A stretch of DNA of 64,000 nucleotides, taken from positions 1,422,815 through 1,486,814 of the forward strand of contig JAQFVV010012573.1 of NCBI GenBank assembly GCA_028023455.1. Reading direction: 5' to 3'. The notes under the pieces were generated by a model. That model was not told the DNA's origin. It was given only the letters and a program-made list of their open reading frames with translations, and did no database searches. Positions within the stretch are counted from its first letter, which is position 1. Each line of letters opens with the position of its first letter. This document shows positions 27,090-37,490 of the stretch, piece after piece. Source of the stretch: Epiperipatus broadwayi (lineage: Eukaryota > Onychophora > Udeonychophora > Euonychophora > Peripatidae). The position numbers and the translations under genes are program-made.

Positions 27090-29285
27090 AAAATAAAAAG
27101 GTAATCGATACTCCATTAAGAGGCACTGCACCAATAGATAACTGATACAAAAAGCATTAATTTATCAATACACTTTCAACCCACACAAAGCAATACATAA
27201 GAATAATAAAATAAAAATAAATAAATTTAAAAATGATCTATCTGAATTAAAAATCTAGAAGTTTGTAAAACAGTAGAAAATGATTTAAATGGTGATATAA
27301 GGAAATAAGAAAGTTAGAGAAGAGAATACAAATCTTAGAAGTTTAATAAATGTAGGTTTTGTATAAAATGTTTCAGCAGTAAAAAAAAAGTTAAAAAAAA
27401 ACAATACAATTAAATATTATGGAATAATTCTACAGAAAACTAAGAATAGAAAAACAAACAAACAAGAAAACAAAATAATTCCTATATTTACAAGATTTTC
27501 TGAACTAACAAGTAATTTAAAAAAAAAGATGAGATATGCAATAAAATCTAAATAATAGTAAAGCTTCAATAAATTGGGAAATGAAAATTTATATCTTACA
27601 AGAAGCAGTTGAAAAAATAAATAAATTTTGAAAAAGCTATATACCAAATATCTAAACGTTTCAAAATAACAGAAGATTGGACAAATACAGTAGAGATATT
27701 AATATTTTAAAAAAAGTTGAGAGAAATATTAGAAATTACAAATCATATCAGTATCTTATCAATGCTATGCAAAATCTTTATGATATTAATTATTACTCTC
27801 TTCAGAGAAATTTAGGTTCAAATCAATCAAATAATCAGTCTAGACTTAAAAGTGATTATAGTGTAATAGATTACATCCATGTATTAGAAAGAGAAATTTA
27901 TATAAAAATGTAATGAATATGAGTTGCCATTAAACTTTGGTTTTATAATATACTGAAAGACATTTGATTGTAAAAGCATTTTGCATATAATTAAAGCTTT
28001 GAATCATGAAAGATTTGGTTAATCAATATATCATCATCATTTTTAACTATTATCAATCCACTACATGGTGAAAGTCTTTGCAAGTTCAATCCTCCTCCTC
28101 TGATCTCTAGCCTATCTTTTCTATATCATTCCAATATACTCCTTTATTCCATTTACCCATATTACCCATGACCTCTTTCTAAGTCCTTTACAATCTTTTG
28201 CGATCCAATTTAAGATTTCAACTGTTCATTTATTATCTCTTCTAGTAATATGTCCAGCCCAACTCCACTTTTGTCTCTTAATCCTTTCCATGGTCTCAGT
28301 AATACCTGTTTGTTTTATCACTTACATATTTTGTTTTGGATATCTTCTTGTTATTCATCGGTATATATACCAAGATATTAGCAAATTCTGCAGAATATTT
28401 ATGAAAATGCAATATCAATGATTAAATTACATGTTGGAAGCATAATATTGATAAAGTTGTATAACAAAGTATTTTTGTATCCCCAAATTTTTTACAATAG
28501 TTTGATTAGAAATATTTTGAGATGGAGAACTAAAAAAATAGAAATAAATGGAGGTTATTTATGACAATTAAGATTTACAGAAGAGAAATTGTTTTTACAA
28601 ATGTTGATTAAGATTTATAGAAAATGTTGCAAAAGTTATTAGTTGTAGCAAAAAAAAATAGAGATAAGAAATGTTCAGTTAATTTCACATCCAAATTAAA
28701 TAAATAATAAATTAAAAGAAATTAGCGATTACCACTTGCCAGATTATTAGTACAGATGAAAACTTAATAGATGAAATTAATCTTAGGATTAAACTTAGAT
28801 CAAATGCTTTTGATTTAAATTTTTTTATATTAAAATGAAAATTTGCTCTGTGTTTGGAAAGAAAAAGATTTAAGAGATTTATTATGCCAGTTTTTACATA
28901 AGGATTTGAAGTCTCGATACTTAAATAAAAAATATGGATATTTCAGTTTGCATAAAGAAGTATACAAATATGTATGTTGAGAATAAAAAAAGAAATCAAA
29001 AGCCAAATATACATGAATGAAAAACAAATGGGAATCATTAATATCTTAAAATGAATTAGAAGACTGAACCAGACATTTAGTTAAAAAGATACATTATAGA
29101 TGGACAATTGAAATTTTAGACTGGATCCAAGGAAATTGTATATGATCTAGAAAGAGATCACGTTTAAGATGATTGGACGAAATAAGAAAGGTATTGGAAT
29201 AACAGAAATGAAGAGTTATGGATGAAGAACTAGATTAAACTAGAAAAAAACATTCTTTATACAATGAATTGATGATGATTAAAAT
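27090..29285 (+). mobile_element. Decayed RTE-like LINE with an internal inverted RTE insertion
   Basis: It follows the 46-47.8 kb copy from its pre-RT linker (about 27,280, 'atggtgatataagg') through 'tataccaaatatctaaa' (27,640), 'atattagaaattacaaatca' (27,727), a 'VIDYIHVLEREI' segment (about 27,860-27,900) and the 'agctttgaatcatgaaag' block at 27,995. Alignment resumes after an insertion at 28,372 ('ccaagatattag'). The 3' part includes a 'TDENLIDEINLRIKL' segment near 28,755-28,795 and the terminal region near 29,100-29,285 ('tgatgatgattaaaatgat'). It contains many stops and frameshifts and is much more diverged than the 46-kb copy. The 5' limit is approximate because the region upstream of the RT linker is too decayed to read. 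Confidence 0.75.
28031..28357 (-). mobile_element. 5'-truncated RTE-like fragment nested inside the plus-strand copy
   Basis: The minus strand reads as the last ~330 bp of the same RTE family: a 'RQKWSWAGHITRRDNK' region (family WSWAGHISRRDDNR), then sequence equivalent to 'TVEILNWIAKDCK', and the terminal 'gattgataatagttaaaaat' followed by (GAT)n at 28,031-28,042. The host copy's alignment stops before and resumes after it, which shows an insertion in opposite orientation. No clean target-site duplication is visible. Confidence 0.75.
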
Positions 29286-30288
29286 GATTATAACGATGAA
29301 TAGTTATAATGCAAGCATCTATTTGAAACTCGGTAGAGTTTAATCCTTCATTATAATTAGATATTTCCTATCGATTTTTATAGATTTCAATTACACTTGA
29401 TTTTTTAAAATTAAGTATAAGTATTAAATAATTTGCTTTGACATTAAAATAAATTTAAAATTTTTGAGCTTTCTATAAATAAAAATATTATTGTTTTACA
29501 ATTAATTAATTTTTTAATGTTAAAATTATTTATTTTTTAACCTTATAGCAGCATATGGGTTTGATTACCATTTGAATTTGTCAAAAAGTAGGCTATTGTT
29601 ATTCCTAATTGTTCTTCATTATAAAAATGTGTTATTAAGAAAGCGACATTAAAAATAACATTTTAACAATGCGTAGGGTTCATTAAATATTATAATGCTT
29701 TCCTAAATATAAGTTAAGTAGCAAGTAAGAATAATAAACCAGCAACTACCATTTTATTGTGATATTACGTGGACATGGTATCTTGAACTTAGTCACTATA
29801 GCTCATCTTTGGGCTAAGAAATTAATCAGAAACAGACTTATTAATGTATAATATTTGCTAATATTTATTACCCATAAATAATATTTTTATTTATTTAACA
29901 AAAATAAAATTATTTAATCTTTTTTTTAGTAATGTGAAGTTTTTAAAGTAGGTATTCGACCAAGACTATCAAATTTAACTACTTCAACAATTAAACTGTC
30001 TAAGATCACAGTCTCAAAAGCCAAGATATAAATTTTAACTGACAATTTTACCCTCCCTCAACCATTATAGTACATCTGTTAGATATTCACGAATCGGTTA
30101 AGGTAAAATGGCTTCAAATTGGAGGGAAGTATAAAGAATAAAGAAATTAATAAATGTGTGCAAGTATAAATTTATATATTTTAAATATTACGAAAAGAGC
30201 ATTCGCTTTTTATTTATCAAATTACACGTAAATTTAAAAAATAAATTCCCGCATTGACATATATTATTACATCATAATATATATATAT
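29286..30288. other. Intergenic, AT-rich, nothing recognised
   Basis: No reading frame, RNA gene or ordered repeat recognised. Confidence 0.5.
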
Positions 30289-31594
30289 AAAACAGGCAAA
30301 AGTCACTTTACGTATTGCCACACACAGCAAGCTAGAGTAATCAATGGATGCCAGAAGGCTTGTGCATAAAATCCTCATCTAGTGCTTCGTCAGTGAGGAG
30401 CCTTGGATCTGAGAGCATTGCACCTAGATCTTAGGATCTAATGCAACTGTTTAGCAGCCATCTTTTATCTCAACTTAACTACAAAACTATGAGTCTTAAA
30501 CTGAAAACACCTTAATGTTTTCAATCCAAGCCCATTAACTTATATAGTCATATGGGTCTGAACTCAGTTCAGTACCCATACATTTTGGTATCTTTGATTC
30601 TTTAATAACCACAGCCACCATTGTCCTATTAGGCAGGATTGGTTTTAAGCCAATAAACATGACCCCTACCTCTTACACTTGTGTATAGCTGTTGTTAAAA
30701 CAGGCAAAACTCCTATACATATTGCCACACCCAGCAAGATAGAGTAATCAATGGATGCCAGAAGGCTTGTGCATAAAATCTCCATCTAGTGCCTACTCAT
30801 CCAATATCCCCAGACTAGTTTCTGGCTTATGGTTGGCTCCTCACTGATGAAGACCATAAGCCAGAAACTAGTCTGGGGATATTGGATAAGTAGGCACTAG
30901 ATGGGGATTTTATGCACAAGCCTTCTGGCTAGCCTAAAATCCAAGGCTCCTCACTGACGAAGGCCACAAGCCAGAAACTAGTCTGGGGATATTGGATGAG
31001 TAGGCACTAGATGGGGATTTTATGCACAAGCCTTCTGGCATCCATTGCTGTGTGTGACAATATGTATATTGAGTTTTGCCTGTTTTAACAACAGTTATAC
31101 ACAAGTATAAGAGATGGTGGTCATGTGATGTTTATTGGCTTAAAACCAATCCTGCCTAATAGGATAGTGGTGGCTATGATTATTAAAGAACCAAAGACAC
31201 CAAAATGTATGTGTAAACTGAGTTCAGACCCATATGACTATATAAGCTAATGGGCTTGGATTGAAAACATTAAGGTGTTTTCAGTTTAATATTCATAGTT
31301 TAGTAGTTAAGTTGAAATAAAAGATGGCTGCTGGAGGGTTGCATTAGATTCTAAGATATAGGTGCAGTGCTCTCAGATTCAAAGCTGTTCACTGATAAAG
31401 GCCACAAGCCAGAAACTAGTCTGGAGATATTGGATGAGTAGGCACTAGATGGGGATTTTATGCACAAGCCTTTTGGTTTCCATTGATTACTCTAGCTTGC
31501 TGTGTGTGGCAATGTGTATAGTGGGTTTTGCCTGTTTTAACAACAGTTATACACAAGTATAAGAGGTGGTGGTCATGTGATGTTTATTGGCTTA
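30289..31594. repeat. 1.3-kb inverted array of a roughly 458-bp repeat
   Basis: The left half is plus-oriented. One nearly complete unit runs from 'aaaacaggcaaaagtc' (30,289) to the next 'aaaacaggcaaaactc' (about 30,698-30,713), lacking about 44 bp present in other copies, and a partial unit follows to about 30,832. The turning point is a hairpin, 'ttctggcttatgg' (30,820-30,832) against 'ccataagccagaa' (30,854-30,866). The right half is inverted: two partial units ('ggggattttatgcacaagcc' at about 30,903 and 31,013), then a full unit between 'gagttttgcctgttttaac' (31,070) and 'gggttttgcctgttttaac' (31,527). Single related units occur at 13.1-13.7 kb. No transposase or open frame of substance is present. 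It is a satellite-like or foldback non-autonomous element. Confidence 0.85.
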
Positions 31595-32471
31595 AATATA
31601 TATACCATGTTTTGCTTTAGAATGAAACTTAGATACTGAAAATTATAATATTGTGCGTTAGAATCTGTTAGAAGATGAAAAATTTTTTTATAATTTTAAT
31701 TATAATAAAAAAGATATAATTTATATAGTACTCCATTATTAAATGCTCTTATATACTTTTTTTTTTCTATGATAAAAATTGCTTTTATATACTTAACATA
31801 TTCTGGATTAATAATAACAATTCTGTAGGAATAAAATCTGGCTAGTTTATATTAGCTTAATTATTAATTAAAAATCTCATAATTGCATTGTTTAGCTATA
31901 TAAAATAGGAGGAAGAATGTGGAATTATATATTATTTGTAAAACCATTTTTTTGAAAGAGCAGTATTTTTTGTTGGTTAATTTACTTCAATGATTGTAAA
32001 CTTGAGAAATTTGGGGTACCAGAGTAGGTTCTGGCTGCTAATTTCTACAAGAAAGAGCAGTGAACTTACGCTAAACATATCTTAAAAAACTTTTCCATAT
32101 TTTTGAGTAATGACATGAAATTAGACAACAACTAACTTATATAAACATGCCAAGCTAGTAATTTTAATATGTTAACTTTTATGAAGAATTGTAACTACTA
32201 TTCATTTTTTGTTTAGTATGGTATTTACCAACAAACCATTAACTGAACTTATTTGCTTAAATTCAATATATGCTTCAATGATCATGTGCCTTGCAATATC
32301 TCTTGCTAACAAAATGTGGAGTAAATAATACTCCTAAAGTTTATGTAGAATGTAAGTAGAAAAAATCATAAGATATTTTGCTGGTATATTATTAGTTATA
32401 TAAATTTGACAGCAGACAAGTAACTATACTTTTTAATGAGATCAGTTTTCTGAAAAATTGTAACTATCATT
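31595..32471. other. Intergenic, AT-rich, nothing recognised
   Basis: No coding or RNA feature seen. Confidence 0.5.
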
Positions 32472-32641
32472 AAATTGGTTTCCAAAAGATTGTAAATGTC
32501 TTAGAAAGAGACCATATTTTATATAAAAGGAAGATGTAGAAGTTATAAGTTGAAAAAACTTGATTAAAATTGGAGAGCACTTTCATCTTGCATTAGATCG
32601 ATAATAGTTAAAAATGGTATAGAATGATAATGATCATCATT
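32472..32641 (+). mobile_element. Short 3'-end fragment of the RTE-like LINE
   Basis: 'ttccaaaagattgtaaatgt', 'cttagaaagagaccat', 'ttggagagcactttcatctt' and 'gataatagttaaaaatgg' match in order the last ~170 bp of the family (compare 47,600-47,770). It is extremely 5'-truncated and non-coding. Confidence 0.7.
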
Positions 32642-32699
32642 ACAAGCCATTTGTAAATGAGTATTTTCTTCCTAATTACAAAAATAAAGAAGGAACATA

Positions 32700-34110
32700 A
32701 TGGTAAAGATGCTTTATCACGAATTTTACCGCCAATTCATCAGTATATTTCTCACCCGCATTTCTTTAGTGTGTTCGTCATTACCAATGTCATTATGCAA
32801 TAGTAATTGTAATAGTTTCAGTTTATTTACTAATTTATATAAATACTCATTTTCCTATATTTATATATGTGTGCGTACTATTAAAATATCATTAAATATC
32901 TCGTGCATGTTTCACAAAAAAAAGGGGGGGGGTATATTATTCATTAAGCCAGTCAACTGCTAATTAGAGAAGATTAGCAATTTCTTCCTATTCCCCCTTC
33001 TAGATAATAATAGCTAGATATTCATTTATTGACCATAATTGGACTTCTAGCAAAAATGCCTGTGAGCCAGTTATTTAAAAGTAATTCTAAGCTTATTTGA
33101 AAATCTTCAAGCAGCAAAAATATTTCAAACTGCGAATTCAGATTGTCGGCAAAACTGAACACTGCATTAATTATTACACGAAGAATTAATGCAATTTACA
33201 CATACATATATATATATATTGCATAGCAAGACATTAAACAAACTAAGTGCTCAACATTTGAATATTTTCAGTTTGTCTACTAGTTTGTAAATCACACACA
33301 CGCATATATATATATGAGTGTGTATGTGCATAATTAAAACAATCTTAAATATTTCACAACAGAAAAGCACAACAGGAAAGTGATTTTACTTCTTGCTGAT
33401 TGGAGAGGATTAGCAATTTCTCTACTGTTTTCACTAAATAATTATAGCTAAATTAAATATTCATTTATTAATCGATAATTGGACCACTAGTTACAGTGAC
33501 TGTGGTACAATTATTTAAAAATAGTTCTAAGCTCACTAAAATTTTTTAACTAACTAAAAAAATTATAAATTTGCAGCTGTTCTCAAACTCAGATTATTAG
33601 AAAAACTGCAAAATATGCCAATCTTTACACAAAAAACCATTTAATTTACATAAATATCTCATTGCAAGACATCAAAAAAACTAAAAGGCTCAACACTTTC
33701 ATATTTTCTGTTTATTGACTAAATTGTGTTACTATATTTGTACACACATGCATATATATGTAAACTAACTAAAAGAAATAAATAAAAAACAAAATACAAT
33801 TACCTGTTTACCCAATTGTTTTCCTAATATTTCAATCAACCAATCAAAAGATTGGTTTAAAACCAGTTCTATAGTTAAAATATTAAAAAAATCAGTTGAC
33901 TGTATTTTGTTATCTATATATAATTAGACGACTGGTGAAAATACCTATGGGATAGTTATTTAAAAGTAATTCTTAGCTCACTTGAAAATATTCAGCTAAC
34001 TAAAAAATTATTAAATTTGCAGCCGTTTACAAAGTGAGGTTATTGCCATAGCAGTATAAAAAGTTAACCATTACACTAAAAGACCTTTAAATTTAAACAT
34101 ATATAAAGTT
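32700..34110. repeat. Diverged tandem array, period about 440 bp, three or more units
   Basis: Landmarks recur in the same order. 'attagcaatttct' occurs at about 32,973 and 33,409. 'ttatttaaaa.ta.ttct.agct' occurs at about 33,071, 33,511 and 33,956. A 'cagttt.t.tactaattt'-like block occurs at about 32,819, 33,269 and 33,707, and 'gcaagacat.aaa' in units 1 and 2. Spacings are 436-450 bp. Units have diverged heavily and contain short TA/CA runs. There is no coding potential. It is a satellite-like array, now decayed. The plus open frame at 32,700-32,963 lies within it and is not called as a gene. Confidence 0.7.
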
Positions 34111-34407
34111 AACAAAATAATTTTATCGCTGTGATTTTACTTATAATCTAAATATTAATATAATGAAAAAAAAAATCAGGCTTAGTAGCAATGGGAAGCT
34201 AAAGATTTTGGGAATGACTTTCATTACAAAAAAAGAAAGAAAAACGTCAATAAATCTTATTCTGGTTAATTAAGTGAAACTGCTGTGCTGGACCCAGTAT
34301 TTACTTTTTAATTTAGCAGCTAATCGTAAGATAAATTAAAATCTCAATAAATTAAATTAAAATCTAATAATATTTACCAATTTACAAATAAACTAAAAAT
34401 AGCTGCT

Positions 34408-34422
34408 AAATCAAAACATTAA
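34408..34422 (+). repeat. Left target-site duplication of the 86-bp SINE
   Basis: 'aaatcaaaacattaa', identical to 34,509-34,523. Confidence 0.85.
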
Positions 34423-34508
34423 GTCAAGCATTGGTGGTCGAGAGGTCAGCAGTTGTCCCGGAATAGCGGGTTCGCTTCCCGGCTGATGCTATGACACATG
34501 AGAAAAAA
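34423..34508 (+). mobile_element. 86-bp tRNA-like SINE (or retroposed tRNA-like RNA) with target-site duplication
   Basis: The insert begins 'gtcaagcattggtggtcgag' and contains an A-box 'tggtcgagagg' and a B-box 'ggttcgcttcc' about 30 bases later, the internal RNA polymerase III promoter arrangement of a tRNA. It ends with 'atgacacatgag' and a short A-run. GC content is far above the flanks. A perfect 15-bp duplication brackets it, which shows LINE-style retrotransposition. The A-to-B box spacing is shorter than in a normal tRNA and no proper anticodon arm is visible, so it is not a working tRNA. It is probably a young insertion, because the duplication is unmutated. Confidence 0.8.
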
Positions 34509-34523
34509 AAATCAAAACATTAA
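34509..34523 (+). repeat. Right target-site duplication of the 86-bp SINE
   Basis: Identical to 34,408-34,422. Its first A residues may partly belong to the A-tail. Confidence 0.85.
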
Positions 34524-36369
34524 AGGTAAATAGTAAACAGTGAGAGAAAACGTCAAAATTATGATTACAGTTATTGCATTTAAAAATTCTTCAAAATTTA
34601 ATTTGCATTATGGAAGATTTTTGTCAATAGATAAAATAATCAATGTTTTTAAAATATATGCTTAAAGATCTATTTAGGTAATATTCTAATTAGAGAGATT
34701 TTGTTAACTGCAATTTTCCAATATTTCTACCTTTTTTTTTTTTTTTTATGGGATAAATACAAGTAAGAAAGAAATGTCAAATTCAAAGATAGAAGTCCAA
34801 GGTATGACAATTGAAATTTTACAATTCAAAATGTGTGTTATTTTTAATAACTGTTTGACCCAAGTTTGTTGTCATTTTAAAGTTCCCAACATATTAAGAT
34901 GATAAGCTATTTATTCCCATTTTGTTTAAAACTATTACCTTAGCTATAAGAAGATGTTTTTTAAAAAAGGCACTGTTCCCTTTTTCTGTTTCGATATTAT
35001 TTTAATTTGGTGTATCATTTATATCTAATTCATGCCCCAGAAGCAATAACCTTATATTAAATTAATATTTAATTAATAAAATTGTGTTTCAGGTTAAGCA
35101 ACAAAACTTGCCATATGAATACTTCCCATTAAAAGAAAAAGATACTGCTGAATAAAATGTTTTGAACATATGGGTGTAAGATAATAAGTCAGTGTATATT
35201 GCTTCAGAAAAGAGTTGAGAAAGGAGTAAAAAAAATGAAACAAAGTGAACCTACTTATAAAGAGATATTAATAAATTCAGAGAATTGACATATGATTCTG
35301 GTTATTTTAATGCCCATAATGGGATAGACAATAATACAAATAATAAAAAATAAAATAGTTTGGTAAAAGAATGGAATTAAACATAAAAGTCAAGACTTTC
35401 TAGATATAATACTACTTTTGTATTGATAGGTAGAATTAAAATAATAAAATTAGAGAAAATAAGATTAATGACAAGAAAAAAAAAAGATAGGCAATAATAA
35501 TTTCAGTTTTTAATTAAATTATATTGAAAAACTATGCTAATGATATCAGGGCTACATCTATTTTATAGAAATGAAGAATATAACGGCTAAAGAAAAAAGT
35601 CAGTTATAAAATTTTCTATCAAATTAAATATGATAGTTTACAAAAAATAGTTGCATCAGAAAAAAATGAAATCAAGTAAACAAATATAATTGTAAAAAAA
35701 AATTAAATTGTTAAGCATATAAAAAATATAAAATAACTATTAAAATGTATAAAAAGAAGAGTTATGGATGGAAATTAAAAAGTATCATATAAACAGAAAA
35801 CATGTAGAGTAAATTAGAAAAGAATAGAAAAAAAATAAAAATTTTCTGTGACATAGAGCAGTGAAAATAAAAATACAAAAAAATGAAAGTTAACTGAAGG
35901 TGCTATTGAGGGAAGGCAATAGAGTCAAAATTATATATATAGGATTTTGAACAAATATGGAGAAAGAATATCAAAGAGGATAAGAATGGAATTTAAGATT
36001 TATTTTCAATAGAGCTTGTGAAGGATCTTGTTATAAGTAAAAAGGAATAATAATAAAAACTAAGGAGAAAATAAGAAATAAAATCTATGTAGAAGCTAGA
36101 ATAATAAAAATGATAAAAATCAAAAGAATCCTGTAGCAAGATCAGCTGTGATGTAAAAATTGTTGACTTATATTATTAAAAGTAGATTTATGTATTAGAC
36201 AAAAAAATATGAAATTATAGTGGAAATGCAGAAAGAGATTCTAAAAAAATAGCAAATTTGAAAGTAAAATATAAATAAATGACAATATTTTCATATGCAT
36301 AATTCCTGAGGATAGATAAAATAATTAGCCAATAGAATACTAGAGTAAAGAAAACATTTTCCTGAAGTT
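34524..36369. other. Intergenic, strongly A-rich, nothing recognised
   Basis: Plus-strand A-richness with short AAAT/AAAG runs suggests an old retroelement sense strand, but I could not identify any motif. Confidence 0.45.
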
Positions 36370-36702
36370 TTGTCATGATGGCATTTTAGATATGATAATA
36401 TGTTAGACTATTACCATGATTTATTATTAAATGTTAATTGTCTAGAAAATTATACATTTTTTAAAACTTTTCCAAATACAAACAAGTGTTAGTAATAATC
36501 CACAAGTTATTAGGTAACACAGGTTAGTAGATAACATAGATTAGTAGATTACATAATGTTTTAAATGGTATTATTCATCACTCTTCTACAGTTGTTGCTA
36601 GCCTGACCAGTGACAATGTTAACACATGAATCAAACTTACACTTGTAGATTATTGAATATTGAATTTTAAGCAAACATTCTAATCAACTATTATATTCTA
36701 TC
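36370..36702 (-). mobile_element. tRNA-derived SINE, copy 2
   Basis: On the minus strand: 'aatagttgattagaatgttt' (decayed AGTTGGTTAGAGC), then 'gtttgattcatgtgt' (decayed B-box), then the same body blocks as copy 1 ('aaaacattatgtaatct', 'attactaacacttg', 'taaaatgccatcatgac'). It contains a local tandem duplication ('ggttagtagataaca', 'gattagtagattaca') that copy 1 lacks. It is more diverged in the promoter than copy 1. Confidence 0.6.
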
Positions 36703-36759
36703 AAAGATAACAGTAAGTAGAAAATTCATATACTTATCTATGAAATCAGTTAAAATTCT

Positions 36760-37490
36760 TCTAATTCATTCACTTCTCTAAGAACAAGGTTAATTAGAGG
36801 TTTCCAGAGATTATCTATCAATACACTGGGCTGACTTGTAGGATTATTTGCCATTATCATATGAGCAGCTTCTTTAAATTTTCTTTTTTGCACCTATTCT
36901 TCTCTATCCAATATTTTGTATTTTCTCAAAAATTCATATGTTCATTAGTATATATCTGGTCTGCTACTGTAAACATATTTGCTTTTTCTTTTCTAATTAT
37001 TAGTTTGAATCACTTTTCATCAAGGTGACTGGTCTCACTAATATATTTTCTTCCACATTCACATAGTATTTCATAGATGCAATTTTGTTTTCAGCAATTC
37101 AAGTTTAGGCTCTGCAGATGTTATAACTCCTTGAAGTCTGATACAGCTTTCAAAAGATGTTATAATGTTATATTAATTGCATATTTTTAAAATTTGTTTG
37201 CTAGTCCTGATATGTATGGATATACTACAGTACCAATAATTGGATTCCCTTTTGGTGCCTGTTTTTGTTGTCTATTAAAAGTTTTCTTGATGACAGATGA
37301 AGGATAACCATTCTTCATAAGATGTTTTTTTATGTAGATCTTTTCTTTTTCCAAATCACTGGTTTCTGAACAAACTTCTTTTGCTCTGATTTATACTATG
37401 TTACTATAGTTCTATGTTTTGTGCTTCTGGTGTGAATGGATGTATAAGTTAAATATTTACCAGTGTGTGTTGATTTTTTTTTTATAAACT
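36760..37490 (-). mobile_element. Penelope-like retroelement remnant (RT C-terminus plus GIY-YIG-type segment)
   Basis: Minus-strand reading gives a 'KKNQHTLVNI' segment followed by 'HPF' (37,420-37,490; family pattern RKPTHT.RYL...SHHP). Then comes 'RAKEVCSETSDLEKEKIYIK' (family RA..ICS......E...L). Next is 'LMKNGYPSSVIKKTFNRQQ' (about 37,265-37,325) and 'VVYPYISGLANKF' (about 37,205-37,245; family PYI.GLSE). After about 100 bases of decay follows 'CIYEILCECGRKYISETSHL' (about 37,030-37,090), which matches the start of the GIY-YIG endonuclease of Penelope-like elements (VY.I.C.CG..YIGET). Stops and frameshifts are present. These elements encode an RT related to telomerase and use the GIY-YIG nuclease for insertion. 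The upstream RT core is not found. Confidence 0.8.

Noticed and set aside
32700-34110. CRISPR-like or regularly spaced repeat array
   Set aside because: Units are about 440 bp and diverged, without short identical repeats and unique spacers, and the genome is clearly eukaryotic.
34423-34508. Functional tRNA gene
   Set aside because: A-box and B-box are good, but the space between them is too short for a normal anticodon arm, the acceptor stem is not convincing, and a target-site duplication with A-tail marks it as a retroposed element.
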